Positions 33,966 to 42,276 of a stretch of 64,000 nt of DNA are shown here, piece after piece. This DNA is from Paenibacillus_F chitinolyticus_A (GTDB lineage Bacteria; Bacillota; Bacilli; Paenibacillales; NBRC-103111). Both the position numbers and the translations under genes were made by a program. The notes below the pieces were generated by a model. That model worked only from the letters and a program-made list of their open reading frames with translations. It had not been told where the DNA came from and did not search any database. The stretch lies in the NCBI RefSeq assembly GCF_045038035.1, contig NZ_CP173427.1, positions 868,001-932,000 of the forward strand, read 5' to 3'. Within the stretch, counting starts at the first letter, position 1; each line of letters opens with the position of its first letter.

Positions 33966-35102
33966 ATGCAGAATTGGATTCGAATTTTTCAGAAAAACAC
34001 CGGTCTCAGTCCTTATGTGTGGGTGGTCTTTTACATCCTTCCTTTTTATTTCATATTCAGTTCGGGTTCCACCCTCAAGAACGTCTTCGGCATCGGCATG
34101 ATCATCGTGTTTTTCTGCTGCTATGTGCTGTCCGTCGTATCGAAGGGGTGGCTTGTGTATTTCTGGACGAGCGTGCAGATCGTCGTTTCGATCGCGATGA
34201 CACTGCTGTTCGGGTATGTGTATTTCTCGCTGTTTCTCGCTTTTTTTATCGGGAATATCCAGAACAAGATCGGCTTCTTCACCTTCTATACCATTCATCT
34301 GGTAAGTACGATCGCTACGATCAATTTCGGGTTTGTCACGCAAAATCCGATTTTCATTACACAGCTGCCATTTGTGCTGATCTCCCTGATCGGGGTGATT
34401 CTGCTTCCGGTCAATACGTATACGAAGAACAAACGGGATAAGCTGCAGGAGCAGCTGGAGGACGCGAACAAGCGGATTGACGAGCTGGTCAAGCTGGAGG
34501 AGCGCCAGCGGATCGCCCGGGACCTGCATGATACGCTGGGGCAGAAGCTTTCCCTTATCGGGCTCAAGAGCGATCTGGCGGGCAAGCTCATCGCCAAGAA
34601 TCCGAACCAGGCGCGGGCCGAGATTAACGATGTGCGGCAGACGGCGCGCAGCGCGCTGAAAGAAGTGCGCGAAATGGTAACCAACATGCGCAGTACGCGG
34701 GTTGCCGAGGAAATGTTCCGGGTCAAGCAGATTCTGAAGGCGGCGCAGATTTCGTTCAAGCTGGAAGGCGACCCGAAGCAGATTGATACTTCGCTGATGT
34801 CGGAGAACGTCGTCAGCATGTGTCTCAAAGAGGCCGTGACCAACGTGGTCAAACACAGCGGTGCGACGGCCTGCACGATCGTGATCGAACCGTCGCGGAC
34901 GGACCTCGTCGTCAAGGTGAAGGACAACGGGAACGGCCGGGCGGAGCAGTTCGATTATTTCCGCGGGAACGGGCTGCGGGGGATGAAAGAACGTCTGGAA
35001 TTTATTAACGGCACGCTGGAAATTCTCTCCGACGGAGGGACCACGGTCGTCATTAAAATTCCGATTGTTTTGAAACAACCGGCAAAGGAGGCGGGGAAAT
35101 GA
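33966..35102 (+). CDS. desK: Thermosensor histidine kinase DesK
   Basis: 378 residues from the ATG at 33966 (AAGGTGAAG upstream); 13 upstream codons are not supported. Four to five transmembrane helices (about 15-145) precede a coiled-coil linker (NKRDKLQEQLEDANKRIDELVKLEERQRIARDLHDTLGQ) with phospho-acceptor His188, then HATPase motifs KEAVTNVVKHS and NGLRGMKERL. DesK senses membrane thickness and order through its membrane domain and phosphorylates or dephosphorylates DesR. The stop overlaps the desR start by 4 bases. Confidence 0.9.
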   Translation: MQNWIRIFQKNTGLSPYVWVVFYILPFYFIFSSGSTLKNVFGIGMIIVFFCCYVLSVVSKGWLVYFWTSVQIVVSIAMTLLFGYVYFSLFLAFFIGNIQNKIGFFTFYTIHLVSTIATINFGFVTQNPIFITQLPFVLISLIGVILLPVNTYTKNKRDKLQEQLEDANKRIDELVKLEERQRIARDLHDTLGQKLSLIGLKSDLAGKLIAKNPNQARAEINDVRQTARSALKEVREMVTNMRSTRVAEEMFRVKQILKAAQISFKLEGDPKQIDTSLMSENVVSMCLKEAVTNVVKHSGATACTIVIEPSRTDLVVKVKDNGNGRAEQFDYFRGNGLRGMKERLEFINGTLEILSDGGTTVVIKIPIVLKQPAKEAGK

Positions 35103-35698
35103 TTCGCATTGTGATCGCCGAGGACCAGCGGATGCTGCTGGGCGCGCTAGCTTCCCTGCTTAATCTGGAAGAAGATATGACCGTTGTCGGCGTCGCGGGC
35201 AACGGCGAAGACGCGCTGAAGCTCGTGCAGGAGCACAAGCCGGACGTCTGCATCATGGACATCGAGATGCCGGCGAAGAGCGGGCTGGATGCGGCCGAAG
35301 AGCTGAAAGGCTCCGGCTGCAAGGTCATCATCCTGACGACGTTCGCTCGCTCCGGCTATTTCGAGCGCGCGATGAAGGCCGGCGTGAACGGCTACCTGCT
35401 CAAGGACAGCCCCAGCGAAGAGCTGGCGGATTCCATCCGCAGCGTAATGGCGGGACGCAGGCTCTACGCCTCGGAGCTGGTGGACGAAGCCTACAGCGAG
35501 GAGAATCCCCTGACGGAGCGGGAGAAAGAAGTGCTGCTTCTCATCGCCGACGGCAAGAATACGAAGGAGATCGCCAGCCAGATGTACATTACGACCGGGA
35601 CGGTCCGCAATTACATCTCGGTGATCCTCGACAAGCTGGACGTGAGCAACCGGATCGAAGCCATCACCCGCTTCAAGGAGAAGGGCTGGTTCAAATAA
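35099..35698 (+). CDS. desR: Response regulator DesR
   Basis: 199 residues. A receiver domain with phospho-acceptor Asp54 in CIMDIEMP, the acidic IAEDQ start and KDSP lysine region is followed by a LuxR/NarL-type HTH (LTEREKEVLLLIADGKNTKEIASQMYITTGTVRNYISVILDKL). Phosphorylated DesR activates the des promoter; candidate sites lie at 32716-32752. Translation is coupled to desK by an ATGA overlap, with GGAGG of desK serving as ribosome site. Confidence 0.92.
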   Translation: MIRIVIAEDQRMLLGALASLLNLEEDMTVVGVAGNGEDALKLVQEHKPDVCIMDIEMPAKSGLDAAEELKGSGCKVIILTTFARSGYFERAMKAGVNGYLLKDSPSEELADSIRSVMAGRRLYASELVDEAYSEENPLTEREKEVLLLIADGKNTKEIASQMYITTGTVRNYISVILDKLDVSNRIEAITRFKEKGWFK

Positions 35699-35837
35699 AC
35701 CGGGACGGGCCCAAACCTGAGCCCGGAAGCGCTCATCCCCTGCCATAACTTCCTTTCCGTAAACGTGTGCCTTATGAGAATGGCGCCGGTGCCGCGGAAA
35801 GGTTTTTTTGCTTTGCGAAACGCGGAAAGCGGAAATA

Positions 35838-35879
35838 AAGGCTCGGGCGGCCTTCGGAGGAGACGGCCCGAGCCTTTTG
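35838..35879 (+). terminator. Terminator of the des operon
   Basis: AAGGCTCGGGC (35838-35848) pairs with GCCCGAGCCTT (35866-35876), followed by a short T tract. It lies 140 bases past the desR stop; a smaller GGGCCC-type hairpin lies between. The rest of 35880-36039 shows no gene. Confidence 0.8.
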
Positions 35880-36039
35880 CTAATCGGGTTAACTACCGGC
35901 AAACGGCAGCTTAGACCGGCTGGACAAGGAAGCGGGGACCGCGGGCGCATCAGGCGGGGAGCAGCCGCATTGCGTTACCCCGTCACCCGGGGAAGCGGCA
36001 CGGCCGCGGTCAACCGCACAAAGGCCTGCCAGTGTATTG

Positions 36040-36068
36040 TTGCCAGACAAAACCGGCGGTGCTACACT
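36040..36068 (+). promoter_or_regulatory. Candidate sigma-A promoter of the DUF523 gene
   Basis: TTGCCA (36040-36045), 17 bases, TACACT (36063-36068), about 47 bases before the ATG at 36115. Confidence 0.5.
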
Positions 36069-36114
36069 TTCCGTAGAGGTTTACAAACTTTACGGATAAA
36101 GGATGTCAGTCTAA

Positions 36115-36591
36115 ATGATACTTGTCAGTTCTTGCTTGGCCGGACTGGAATGCCGGTATAACGCGACACACAGTCTGGTGGAGAAGATTTCCGAATTAGT
36201 CGGCGAAGGCAAGGCCATGATGGTCTGTCCGGAGCTGCTTGGCGGGTTTTCGACTCCGCGCGAACCGGCTGAAATTACCGGAGGTACGGGCGAGGACGTG
36301 CTTGCCGGCGGAGCGAAGGTGGTCGACCGATCCGGGAACGATGTAACCGGGCTTTACACGAGCGGAGCTTTTAAAACACTGGAGCTTGCCCGCAAGGTCG
36401 GCGCGACCGTAGTCGTGCTCAAAGAAAACAGCCCTTCCTGCGGCAGCCGGGCCATTTACAACGGGTCTTTTAACGGAACCAAAATTTCCGGCGAGGGAGT
36501 GACGGCGGCTTTGCTCCGCAAAGAAGGCTTCAAAGTGATCTCGGAGGACGAGCTGCTGGAGCACGGCCTGTCGGAATACGTGTCTGTTTAA
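36115..36591 (+). CDS. DUF523 family protein (YbbK-like)
   Basis: 158 residues covering a complete DUF523 domain: ILVSSCLAGLECRYNATHS, MMVCPELLGGFSTPREPAEI, TSGAFKTLELARKVGATVVVLKENSPSCGSRAIYNGSFNGTKISGEGVTAALLRKEGF. The conserved Cys residues (SSCLAG, VCPEL, SPSCG) could bind a metal or take part in catalysis; the family has no agreed function. The gene is alone between the des operon and an ABC transporter. The ribosome site (AAGGATG, 9 bases upstream) is moderate. Confidence 0.85.
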   Translation: MILVSSCLAGLECRYNATHSLVEKISELVGEGKAMMVCPELLGGFSTPREPAEITGGTGEDVLAGGAKVVDRSGNDVTGLYTSGAFKTLELARKVGATVVVLKENSPSCGSRAIYNGSFNGTKISGEGVTAALLRKEGFKVISEDELLEHGLSEYVSV

Positions 36592-36795
36592 GACAGGGAG
36601 AGTGTAGAAGCGGCACCAGCAGCGGTCGCTTCACATTTAGGGGCCTGACTGACTGCAGCGGCGCGATGCTTGTACCGGATGTTCGAGCGCGGATCAGGCG
36701 GGACCGGACGAATCTATCCTTACAACCTGATTATTTGGAAAGCTTACGCGGGCAAAGACGTGAAGTCTTGCCTGCATGCCGAATAACCTCTTCTC

Positions 36796-36834
36796 AAAAC
36801 CTGGACGGGCCTCTATGCCTATCAAGGTTTTTTT
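36796..36834 (+). terminator. Possible terminator after the DUF523 gene
   Basis: AAAACCT and AGGTTTT enclose a 20-base loop and are followed by TTTT. It is about 200 bases past the DUF523 stop. Upstream in this 331-base gap is a further hairpin, GGCAAAGAC-GTGAA-GTCTTGCC (about 36751), and downstream a TATAAA (about 36862) that could be the transporter's -10. I see no gene in the gap. Confidence 0.5.
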
Positions 36835-36923
36835 CGCAGATTCATTTTTTGCCCGTAAGGCTATTATAAAGAGAGATAGGTACACAGGGGCCAATAAAAG
36901 TCAGTGGCGCAGAGGAGAAAATT

Positions 36924-37886
36924 ATGATCCGTTTCGAGAACGTCTCTAAACGTTACGCGGACGATACGGTAGCCGTAAACGATCTGAATCTGGAAATCAA
37001 CGAAGGGGAATTTTTCGTATTTATCGGGCCCAGCGGGTGCGGGAAAACGACGACGCTGAAAATGATCAACCGGCTTATCCCGCTCTCCGGGGGAACGCTG
37101 TGGATCAACGGGCGCAAAGTGAGCGAATACGACATCCACGAGCTTCGCTGGAACATCGGCTATGTGCTTCAGCAGATCGCGCTGTTTCCGCATATGACGA
37201 TCGAAGAGAATATCGCCATCGTGCCGGAAATGCGCAAATGGGACCGCGCGAAAATACGCGCCCGCGTGGACGAGCTGCTCGATATGGTGGGGCTCGAGCC
37301 TAAGACCTACCGCTCCCGCAAGCCGAAGGAGCTGTCCGGCGGACAGCAGCAGCGGGTGGGAGTCGTCCGCGCCTTGGCCGCGGACCCGCAGATCGTGCTG
37401 ATGGACGAACCGTTCAGCGCGCTGGACCCGCTCAGCCGGGAGAGGCTGCAGAACGAGCTGCTGGAGCTCCAGCAGCGGATCAAGAAGACGATCGTGTTCG
37501 TCACGCACGATATGCAGGAAGCGATGAAGCTGGGTGACCGGATCTGCCTTATGAACGAAGGCGAGATCGTCCAGCTGGACACCCCGCAGGGGTTTTTACA
37601 AAATCCCGCCAGCGCGTTCGTGGAACAGTTCGTCGGCGGGCAGAAGGGGCTCTTCGGCAGCCGGTTGACGCTGGAAGATGTGCTGCTGGAAATCGGCCCG
37701 TCCGATTTCCCGACCCGTCCCGCGGCTATCGCCAAGGCGGAAGTGCCGCTGGAAGCGGCCCTGCAGCTGCTTGCCGATGAAGAGGTGCTCGCCGTCGAGA
37801 AGGCGGGCGTGGTCGTGGGCTCCGTCTCGCGGCAAGCGCTGCTGAAGTTCATGGCCGGGCGGCTGAAGGAGGGGGCGCGGACATGA
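36924..37886 (+). CDS. ABC transporter ATPase, OpuCA/EgtV-like (quaternary-amine importer)
   Basis: 320 residues. Walker A GPSGCGKTTT (about 36), Q-loop LQQIALFPHMTIEENI, signature LSGGQQQR, Walker B IVLMDEPFSALDPL and H-loop VTHD are all present. The C-terminal 80 residues carry one poorly conserved CBS-like region (PLEAALQLLADEEVLAVEKAGVVVGSVSRQALLKFM). The family energises uptake of glycine betaine, carnitine, choline or ergothioneine. AGAGGAGAAAATT precedes the ATG. The next gene, a fused permease and binding protein, overlaps by 4 bases. Two-gene systems of this form have been shown in Streptococcus to be ergothioneine importers (EgtUV), so the substrate should be left open. Confidence 0.87.
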   Translation: MIRFENVSKRYADDTVAVNDLNLEINEGEFFVFIGPSGCGKTTTLKMINRLIPLSGGTLWINGRKVSEYDIHELRWNIGYVLQQIALFPHMTIEENIAIVPEMRKWDRAKIRARVDELLDMVGLEPKTYRSRKPKELSGGQQQRVGVVRALAADPQIVLMDEPFSALDPLSRERLQNELLELQQRIKKTIVFVTHDMQEAMKLGDRICLMNEGEIVQLDTPQGFLQNPASAFVEQFVGGQKGLFGSRLTLEDVLLEIGPSDFPTRPAAIAKAEVPLEAALQLLADEEVLAVEKAGVVVGSVSRQALLKFMAGRLKEGART

Positions 37887-39403
37887 ATACGCTGGCCGAG
37901 GTTTTCCGCGAGAGGCAGTCCCAGCTTCTCGGCGCCGTGACGGACCATATCGTGCTGTCCGTTATCGCCTTGTTTTTCGCCGTCCTCATTTCGGTTCCGC
38001 TCGGCATTTACCTCACCCGGAAGACCCGCGGAGCGGAAGGGATTATCGGCATCGCGGCCGTCTTGCAGACGATTCCGTCGCTGGCGCTGCTCGGCATGCT
38101 TATTCCGCTGTTCGGAATCGGGCGGGTGCCGGCGGTAATCGCGCTCGTCATCTACGCGCTGCTTCCCATTCTCCGCAACACGTATACGGGGATCAAAGAG
38201 GTGGACGCCTCGCTGATCGAAGCGTCCAAAGCGATGGGGATGAACAGCCGCAGGCGCCTGTTCAAAGTGGAGCTGCCGCTCGCGCTTCCCGTCATTCTGG
38301 CCGGCATCCGCACGGCCACCGTGCTCATCATCAGCACGGCGACGCTGGCCGCCCTCATCGGAGCGGGAGGTCTTGGAGATCTCATCCTGCTCGGCATCGA
38401 CCGGAACGATTCGGCGCTCATCGTTCTTGGCGCGGTTCCGGCGGCGCTTCTGGCCATTTTGTTCGACCTGCTGCTGAGGGCGTTCGAGCGCATGTCGTTC
38501 CGGCGCTTCGTGCCGGCAGCCGGAGCTGCCGTCCTGGCTGTGCTTCTTCTGCTGCTGGTCCCGTATTTCACGGGCGGGAAGGCCAAGAATCTCGTGATCG
38601 CGGGCAAGCTCGGCTCCGAGCCGGAGATTCTCATCCAGATGTACAAGCAGCTCATCGAGCAGGACACGGATTTGAAGGTTGAACTTAAGCCGGGCTTAGG
38701 GAAAACGTCGTTTGTTTTCAACGCGCTGAAGGCCGGCGAAATCGACATTTACCCGGAGTTTACGGGAACCGCCATCTCCGAGTTTCTGAAGGAAACACCG
38801 GTCAGCACCGACAGCGGGCAGGTGTACGAACAGGCGAAAGCCGGCATGCTGAGTAAATTCGGCATGGAAATGCTGACGCCGATGGCGTACAACAACACCT
38901 ATGCGCTGGCGGTGCCCGCACAGCTTGCGGAAGAGCGCGGGCTGAAGAACATTTCCGATCTGCAAAACGTTCGGCAGACGATTAAGCCCGGCTTTACGCT
39001 GGAATTTGCCGACCGCGAAGACGGGTACCGGGGCATTCAGAAGCTGTACGGTCTCCAGTTCGCGGACGTCAAAAAGATGGAGCCCAAAATCCGCTATCAG
39101 GCCGTACAGTCCGGCGATATCAATCTAGTGGACGCGTACTCCACCGACAGTGAACTGAAGCAGTATAAGCTGACGATGCTGGAGGACGACAAGCATTTGT
39201 TCCCGCCGTATCAGGGCGCGCCCGTGCTGCGAACGAAGACGCTGGAAGAGCATCCTGAACTGCGTGGAGTCCTGGACAAGCTGGGCGGGAAGATCAGCGA
39301 CGACGAGATGCGTGAAATGAACTACAAGGTGAACGTTCAGGGAGCGTCGGCGGAACAGACCGCGAAGGATTATTTGACGCGGGCGGGTCTGCTGGGGAAA
39401 TAA
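37883..39403 (+). CDS. Fused permease and substrate-binding protein, OpuCB-OpuCC / EgtU-like
   Basis: 506 residues. The first 210 or so form a BPD-type permease with five to six helices and the EAA-like loop EASKAMGMNSRRRLFKVELPLALPVILAGIRTA. A further helix (about 213-230) leads into a C-terminal periplasmic-type binding domain of about 275 residues (KNLVIAGKLGSEPEILIQMYKQLIEQ, GEIDIYPEFTGTAI, FADREDGYRGIQKLYGLQF, VDAYSTDSELKQYKLTMLEDDKHLFPPYQGAPVLR), typical of quaternary-amine binding proteins. The binding protein is tethered to the outer membrane face, one per permease subunit. Fusion is known for OpuA, BusA and EgtU. A strong terminator follows. Confidence 0.88.
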   Translation: MNTLAEVFRERQSQLLGAVTDHIVLSVIALFFAVLISVPLGIYLTRKTRGAEGIIGIAAVLQTIPSLALLGMLIPLFGIGRVPAVIALVIYALLPILRNTYTGIKEVDASLIEASKAMGMNSRRRLFKVELPLALPVILAGIRTATVLIISTATLAALIGAGGLGDLILLGIDRNDSALIVLGAVPAALLAILFDLLLRAFERMSFRRFVPAAGAAVLAVLLLLLVPYFTGGKAKNLVIAGKLGSEPEILIQMYKQLIEQDTDLKVELKPGLGKTSFVFNALKAGEIDIYPEFTGTAISEFLKETPVSTDSGQVYEQAKAGMLSKFGMEMLTPMAYNNTYALAVPAQLAEERGLKNISDLQNVRQTIKPGFTLEFADREDGYRGIQKLYGLQFADVKKMEPKIRYQAVQSGDINLVDAYSTDSELKQYKLTMLEDDKHLFPPYQGAPVLRTKTLEEHPELRGVLDKLGGKISDDEMREMNYKVNVQGASAEQTAKDYLTRAGLLGK

Positions 39404-39468
39404 GCGGAGGGTTGCCGAATCGACGCTGCTTTTCGTCCGCCTTCTATGTGAATGGACTTGATTACGTA

Positions 39469-39511
39469 AAAGACCTGCCGGGGGCTGAAGCTTCGGCAGG
39501 TCTTTTTTATA
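39469..39511 (+). terminator. Terminator between the transporter and pfpI-like genes, probably bidirectional
   Basis: AAAGACCTGCCG (39469-39480) pairs with CGGCAGGTCTTT (39494-39505), followed by TTTT. The opposite strand also ends in TTTTA, so it may serve the convergent gene as well. Confidence 0.88.
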
Positions 39512-39545
39512 TCGTATAAATGATAAGGGATGTTAATAAGTCCGG

Positions 39546-40103
39546 TCAGCTTTTCACGAGCTTCAGAAATTCACGCATAAAACCAGGCAGATCCGGCCAG
39601 GCATGCCCGGAGACGAGGTTTCCGTCCACGTGCAGCGTTTCTTCCGTGTAGTTCGCCCCGAGGCTCTCCACATCGAACCGGCAGGCAGTGTAGGCGGTCA
39701 GGGTGCGGCCCTCGAAATATTTGTTGTTTTTTAGAGACGCAAGTACGAGAGCGGCATGACAGATAGCCCCGACCGGCTTGCCTTCTTCGAAGAAGTGGCC
39801 CACGATGCGGGGAATGTTCGGATCCAGCCGGATATATTCGGGCGCACGGCCGCCGGGGATGATCAGAGCGTCGAACTCGGCCGGATTGACCTCATCGAAT
39901 GAAACGTGGGATTCGAGAAGGTAACCGGGCTTCTCCGTGTAGGTGTCCCAGCCCTCGAAGTCGTGGATGACGGTTTTAAGCACTTTCTGCTGGGGAGACG
40001 CGAGAACCGCTTCATAGCCCTCTTCCAGTACGCGATAGTACGGATAATACACCTCTAAAGCTTCGACTGCATCGCCTGTAATGATCAAGATCTTCTTGGA
40101 CAT
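39546..40103 (-). CDS. DJ-1/PfpI family protein
   Basis: 185 residues. The DJ-1/PfpI core shows ILIITGDAVEALEVYYPYYRVLEEGYEAVLASP, DALIIPGGRAPEYIR with the conserved Glu-like loop, and the nucleophile elbow GAICHAALVLAS with the reactive Cys. The family includes glyoxalase III/deglycase-type and stress-protective proteins; the member type here (dihydroxyacid-like long N-terminal loop GWDTYTEKPGYLLES) resembles class I glutamine amidotransferase-like stress proteins. The exact activity is unknown. GTAGGAGTG precedes the ATG. The gene is divergent from an AraC-type regulator, with a 485-base gap that shows no gene and no clear promoter. Confidence 0.85.
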   Translation of the reverse strand: MSKKILIITGDAVEALEVYYPYYRVLEEGYEAVLASPQQKVLKTVIHDFEGWDTYTEKPGYLLESHVSFDEVNPAEFDALIIPGGRAPEYIRLDPNIPRIVGHFFEEGKPVGAICHAALVLASLKNNKYFEGRTLTAYTACRFDVESLGANYTEETLHVDGNLVSGHAWPDLPGFMREFLKLVKS

Positions 40104-40589
40104 TGGATCACTCCTACAAGGATTTTAGGCTTGGAACACCCATATCCATATTTTGCATCGGGGGCAACTATCTGTAAAGAGGGCAGACTTCGGTTCTTGC
40201 AGGATCGGCGGCAAACCACGTGAGAATGCCGTCAAGCAAACCTCCCCGCAGGCGTGATAAACTATATTTAATACGGGGGTTAATACTGCCGGTCGGCGCC
40301 CGCTGCGGAGCTTCCGCTCTCTCTGTTGAGGCGCATCGATCCGATTGCGCCTAACGAAACGGAGGCGCTTATTCTGACGGGCAGTACTGCGGATGCCTCT
40401 GCGCAGGACGGCAGGACCGCCTCTGAGAGCATGAGGCGGCTTAAAGGGATGACGGGCGGAGCGGGCATCGTCGTAACCTGCGGCGGTCAGGGCAGGGAGA
40501 GCATCCGGCCTGACCGCCGCCCCCCGCACCGAGACTGCACGGTCCGAACCGGCCGTGCTAAGATTCCGCCCGAAAGGACGAAGCATACC

Positions 40590-41513
40590 ATGAAGCATGA
40601 ATATGCCGACCGCATCGGCAAAGTGATCGCCTACATCGAGGAAAACAGCTCGCGCAAACTCGATCTGGACACGCTGGCGGGCGTATCGAACTTTTCCAAA
40701 TATCATTTCTCCCGCATTTTTGCCGCTGTGACAGGCGCAACTCCGGCCGCTTACGTGACCCGCAACCGTCTGGAGAACGCCGTCCGGCTTCTGAAGGATA
40801 CCGACAAGACGGTGCTGGATATCGCGCATTCCTGCGGGTTTGAATCTTTATCGACTTTTAACGGCGTGTTCAAAAGGCGGTACGGGAAATCTCCGAGTGA
40901 ACTCCGCAAAGAACTCCAAGACCGCAATTTTTCGTTAGGAGATCGCAAGAAGCGGGAAGAGGCCTCCTCCTCTCACGAGTATGATGAAAGTGCCGGTAAC
41001 GTAAACCACTTTCTGAGGAGGATTTGGAGTATGAATGTGACGCTGAAAGAACTGCCGGATTTGGAAGTCGCCTTCGTTCGGCATACGGGAAGCTACCTGG
41101 ATACGGGGCGGGCCTGGGAGAAGCTGGGGAGCTGGGCCGGCCGGAACGGACTCACCCCGGAGCGCCAGCAGTTCATCGGGATTTCGCTGGACGACCCGTC
41201 TCTCGTGGACGAATTTGCCTGCCGCTACGATGCCTGCGTCACGCTGCCGCCCGATTTCGAGCGGGAAGGCCATACCGAGGTGAGCTTCAAAAAGCTGGAG
41301 GGCGGCCTGTACGGCCGGTACGCTTTTTACGATACCGTGGACAAGCTGGCCCTCGCTTACGCAAACTTGTACGGTAACTGGCTGCCGGAAAGCGGGTACG
41401 AAGCGGACGACAGGTACGGCTTGGAGTTCTGTATGAACGACCCGTTCCGGGACCCGGAAGGCAAAGCGAAGGTGGATCTGTATATTCCCGTCCGGCCCAA
41501 AGATGAACGATGA
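40590..41513 (+). CDS. AraC-family regulator with GyrI-like effector domain
   Basis: 307 residues from the ATG at 40590 (GAAAGGACG upstream). The 88 upstream in-frame codons are of low quality and lack domain content. The N-terminus is a double HTH of AraC type: LDTLAGVSNFSKYHFSRIFAAVTGATPAAYV and VLDIAHSCGFESLSTFNGVFKRRYGKSPSELR. After a charged linker, a GyrI/BmrR-like effector-binding domain (about 150-307) begins VTLKELPDLEVAFVRHTGSYLD and ends KAKVDLYIPV. Proteins of this layout (Rob-like, SbmC-related) sense small lipophilic or DNA-acting drugs. A direct target is not visible; the adjacent GNAT gene follows after 27 bases and may be co-transcribed. Confidence 0.85.
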   Translation: MKHEYADRIGKVIAYIEENSSRKLDLDTLAGVSNFSKYHFSRIFAAVTGATPAAYVTRNRLENAVRLLKDTDKTVLDIAHSCGFESLSTFNGVFKRRYGKSPSELRKELQDRNFSLGDRKKREEASSSHEYDESAGNVNHFLRRIWSMNVTLKELPDLEVAFVRHTGSYLDTGRAWEKLGSWAGRNGLTPERQQFIGISLDDPSLVDEFACRYDACVTLPPDFEREGHTEVSFKKLEGGLYGRYAFYDTVDKLALAYANLYGNWLPESGYEADDRYGLEFCMNDPFRDPEGKAKVDLYIPVRPKDER

Positions 41514-41540
41514 ACTTATTCCGCTGTAAGAAGGTGTGAC

Positions 41541-42119
41541 ATGAACATTCAAACTGTATTTGCGCAGCTTCCGGTTCTGGAATCCTCCAGGGTGGTGCTG
41601 AAAAAAATCGGAGAAGACAACCTCGGCGAGGTCTTCGTCATATACGACAACGAGGAAGTATTCCGGCACTGCGGCATTATCCCCAAGCATAACAAAGAGA
41701 CGGTCCGTTCGATGATCGGCCATTTCGAGAGAGATTTCGGCAAAAAATCAAGAATCAAATGGGGGATCTTCCGGAAGGAGGACGGCAGGCTGACGGGAAT
41801 CGCGGAAGCTTTCGATTTCAACCAGAAAGTCGATAGGGTGACGATCGGCTATTTCCTGGCGGAAGATTACTGGGGCATGGGAATCGCCACCGAAGCCGTC
41901 CGGCTGCTGACCGCCTATCTGTTTACGGAAGCGGAGGTAAACCGGATTCAGGCCGAGGTGATGCCGGCGAACGATGCTTCCAAGAAGGTGCTGATCAAGA
42001 ACGGCTTCCGCAAAGAAGGAACGCTTCGGCAGGCCGCATTATGGCCGGGCAAAGGAATTGTCGATCTGGAAATCTACGCGATTTTAAAGGAAGACTACGA
42101 CGCGGCACCGGATAAATAG
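41541..42119 (+). CDS. GNAT acetyltransferase, RimJ/RimL type
   Basis: 192 residues of the GNAT fold. The N-terminal strand LESSRVVLKKIGEDNLGEVFVIYDNEEVFRHCGI, the central GYFLAEDYWGMGIATEAVRLLTAYLFTE (acetyl-CoA pyrophosphate loop) and NDASKKVLIKNGFRKEGTLRQA are typical of RimJ/RimL-like N-acetyltransferases. They acetylate N-terminal or small-molecule amines with acetyl-CoA. AAGAAGGTG precedes the ATG. It is 27 bases after the AraC-GyrI gene, so the two may respond to the same compound, possibly for detoxification. A terminator follows. Confidence 0.87.
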   Translation: MNIQTVFAQLPVLESSRVVLKKIGEDNLGEVFVIYDNEEVFRHCGIIPKHNKETVRSMIGHFERDFGKKSRIKWGIFRKEDGRLTGIAEAFDFNQKVDRVTIGYFLAEDYWGMGIATEAVRLLTAYLFTEAEVNRIQAEVMPANDASKKVLIKNGFRKEGTLRQAALWPGKGIVDLEIYAILKEDYDAAPDK

Positions 42120-42138
42120 AAGGATTCCGGCATGTCAG

Positions 42139-42176
42139 GCACATTCGTTCAGGCGGATGTGCCTCTTTGTGTTTTT
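42139..42176 (+). terminator. Terminator of the AraC-GNAT unit
   Basis: GGCACAT and ATGTGCC enclose an 11-base loop, followed by TCTTTGTGTTTTT. Confidence 0.75.
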
Positions 42177-42276
42177 AACTTTTTATTTTATGAGGTAAAA
42201 TAAACCTGACACAACTTTTTAACAAAACGGCGGGAAGCGTTGGCACAAGCTCTGCCGGTCTTCAAAGGAGAGAGAA

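Noticed and set aside
33909..35078. 389-codon minus-strand frame opposite desK
   Set aside because: desK has clear kinase motifs on the plus strand; the antisense product is charged repeats without a fold.
36592..36923. Riboswitch (c-di-AMP type) before the osmolyte-type importer
   Set aside because: Only one small hairpin and a weak terminator are visible; the conserved core elements of that riboswitch class were not found.
40326..40589. N-terminal extension of the AraC-type regulator
   Set aside because: No ribosome site and no domain; the HTH begins right after the ATG at 40590.
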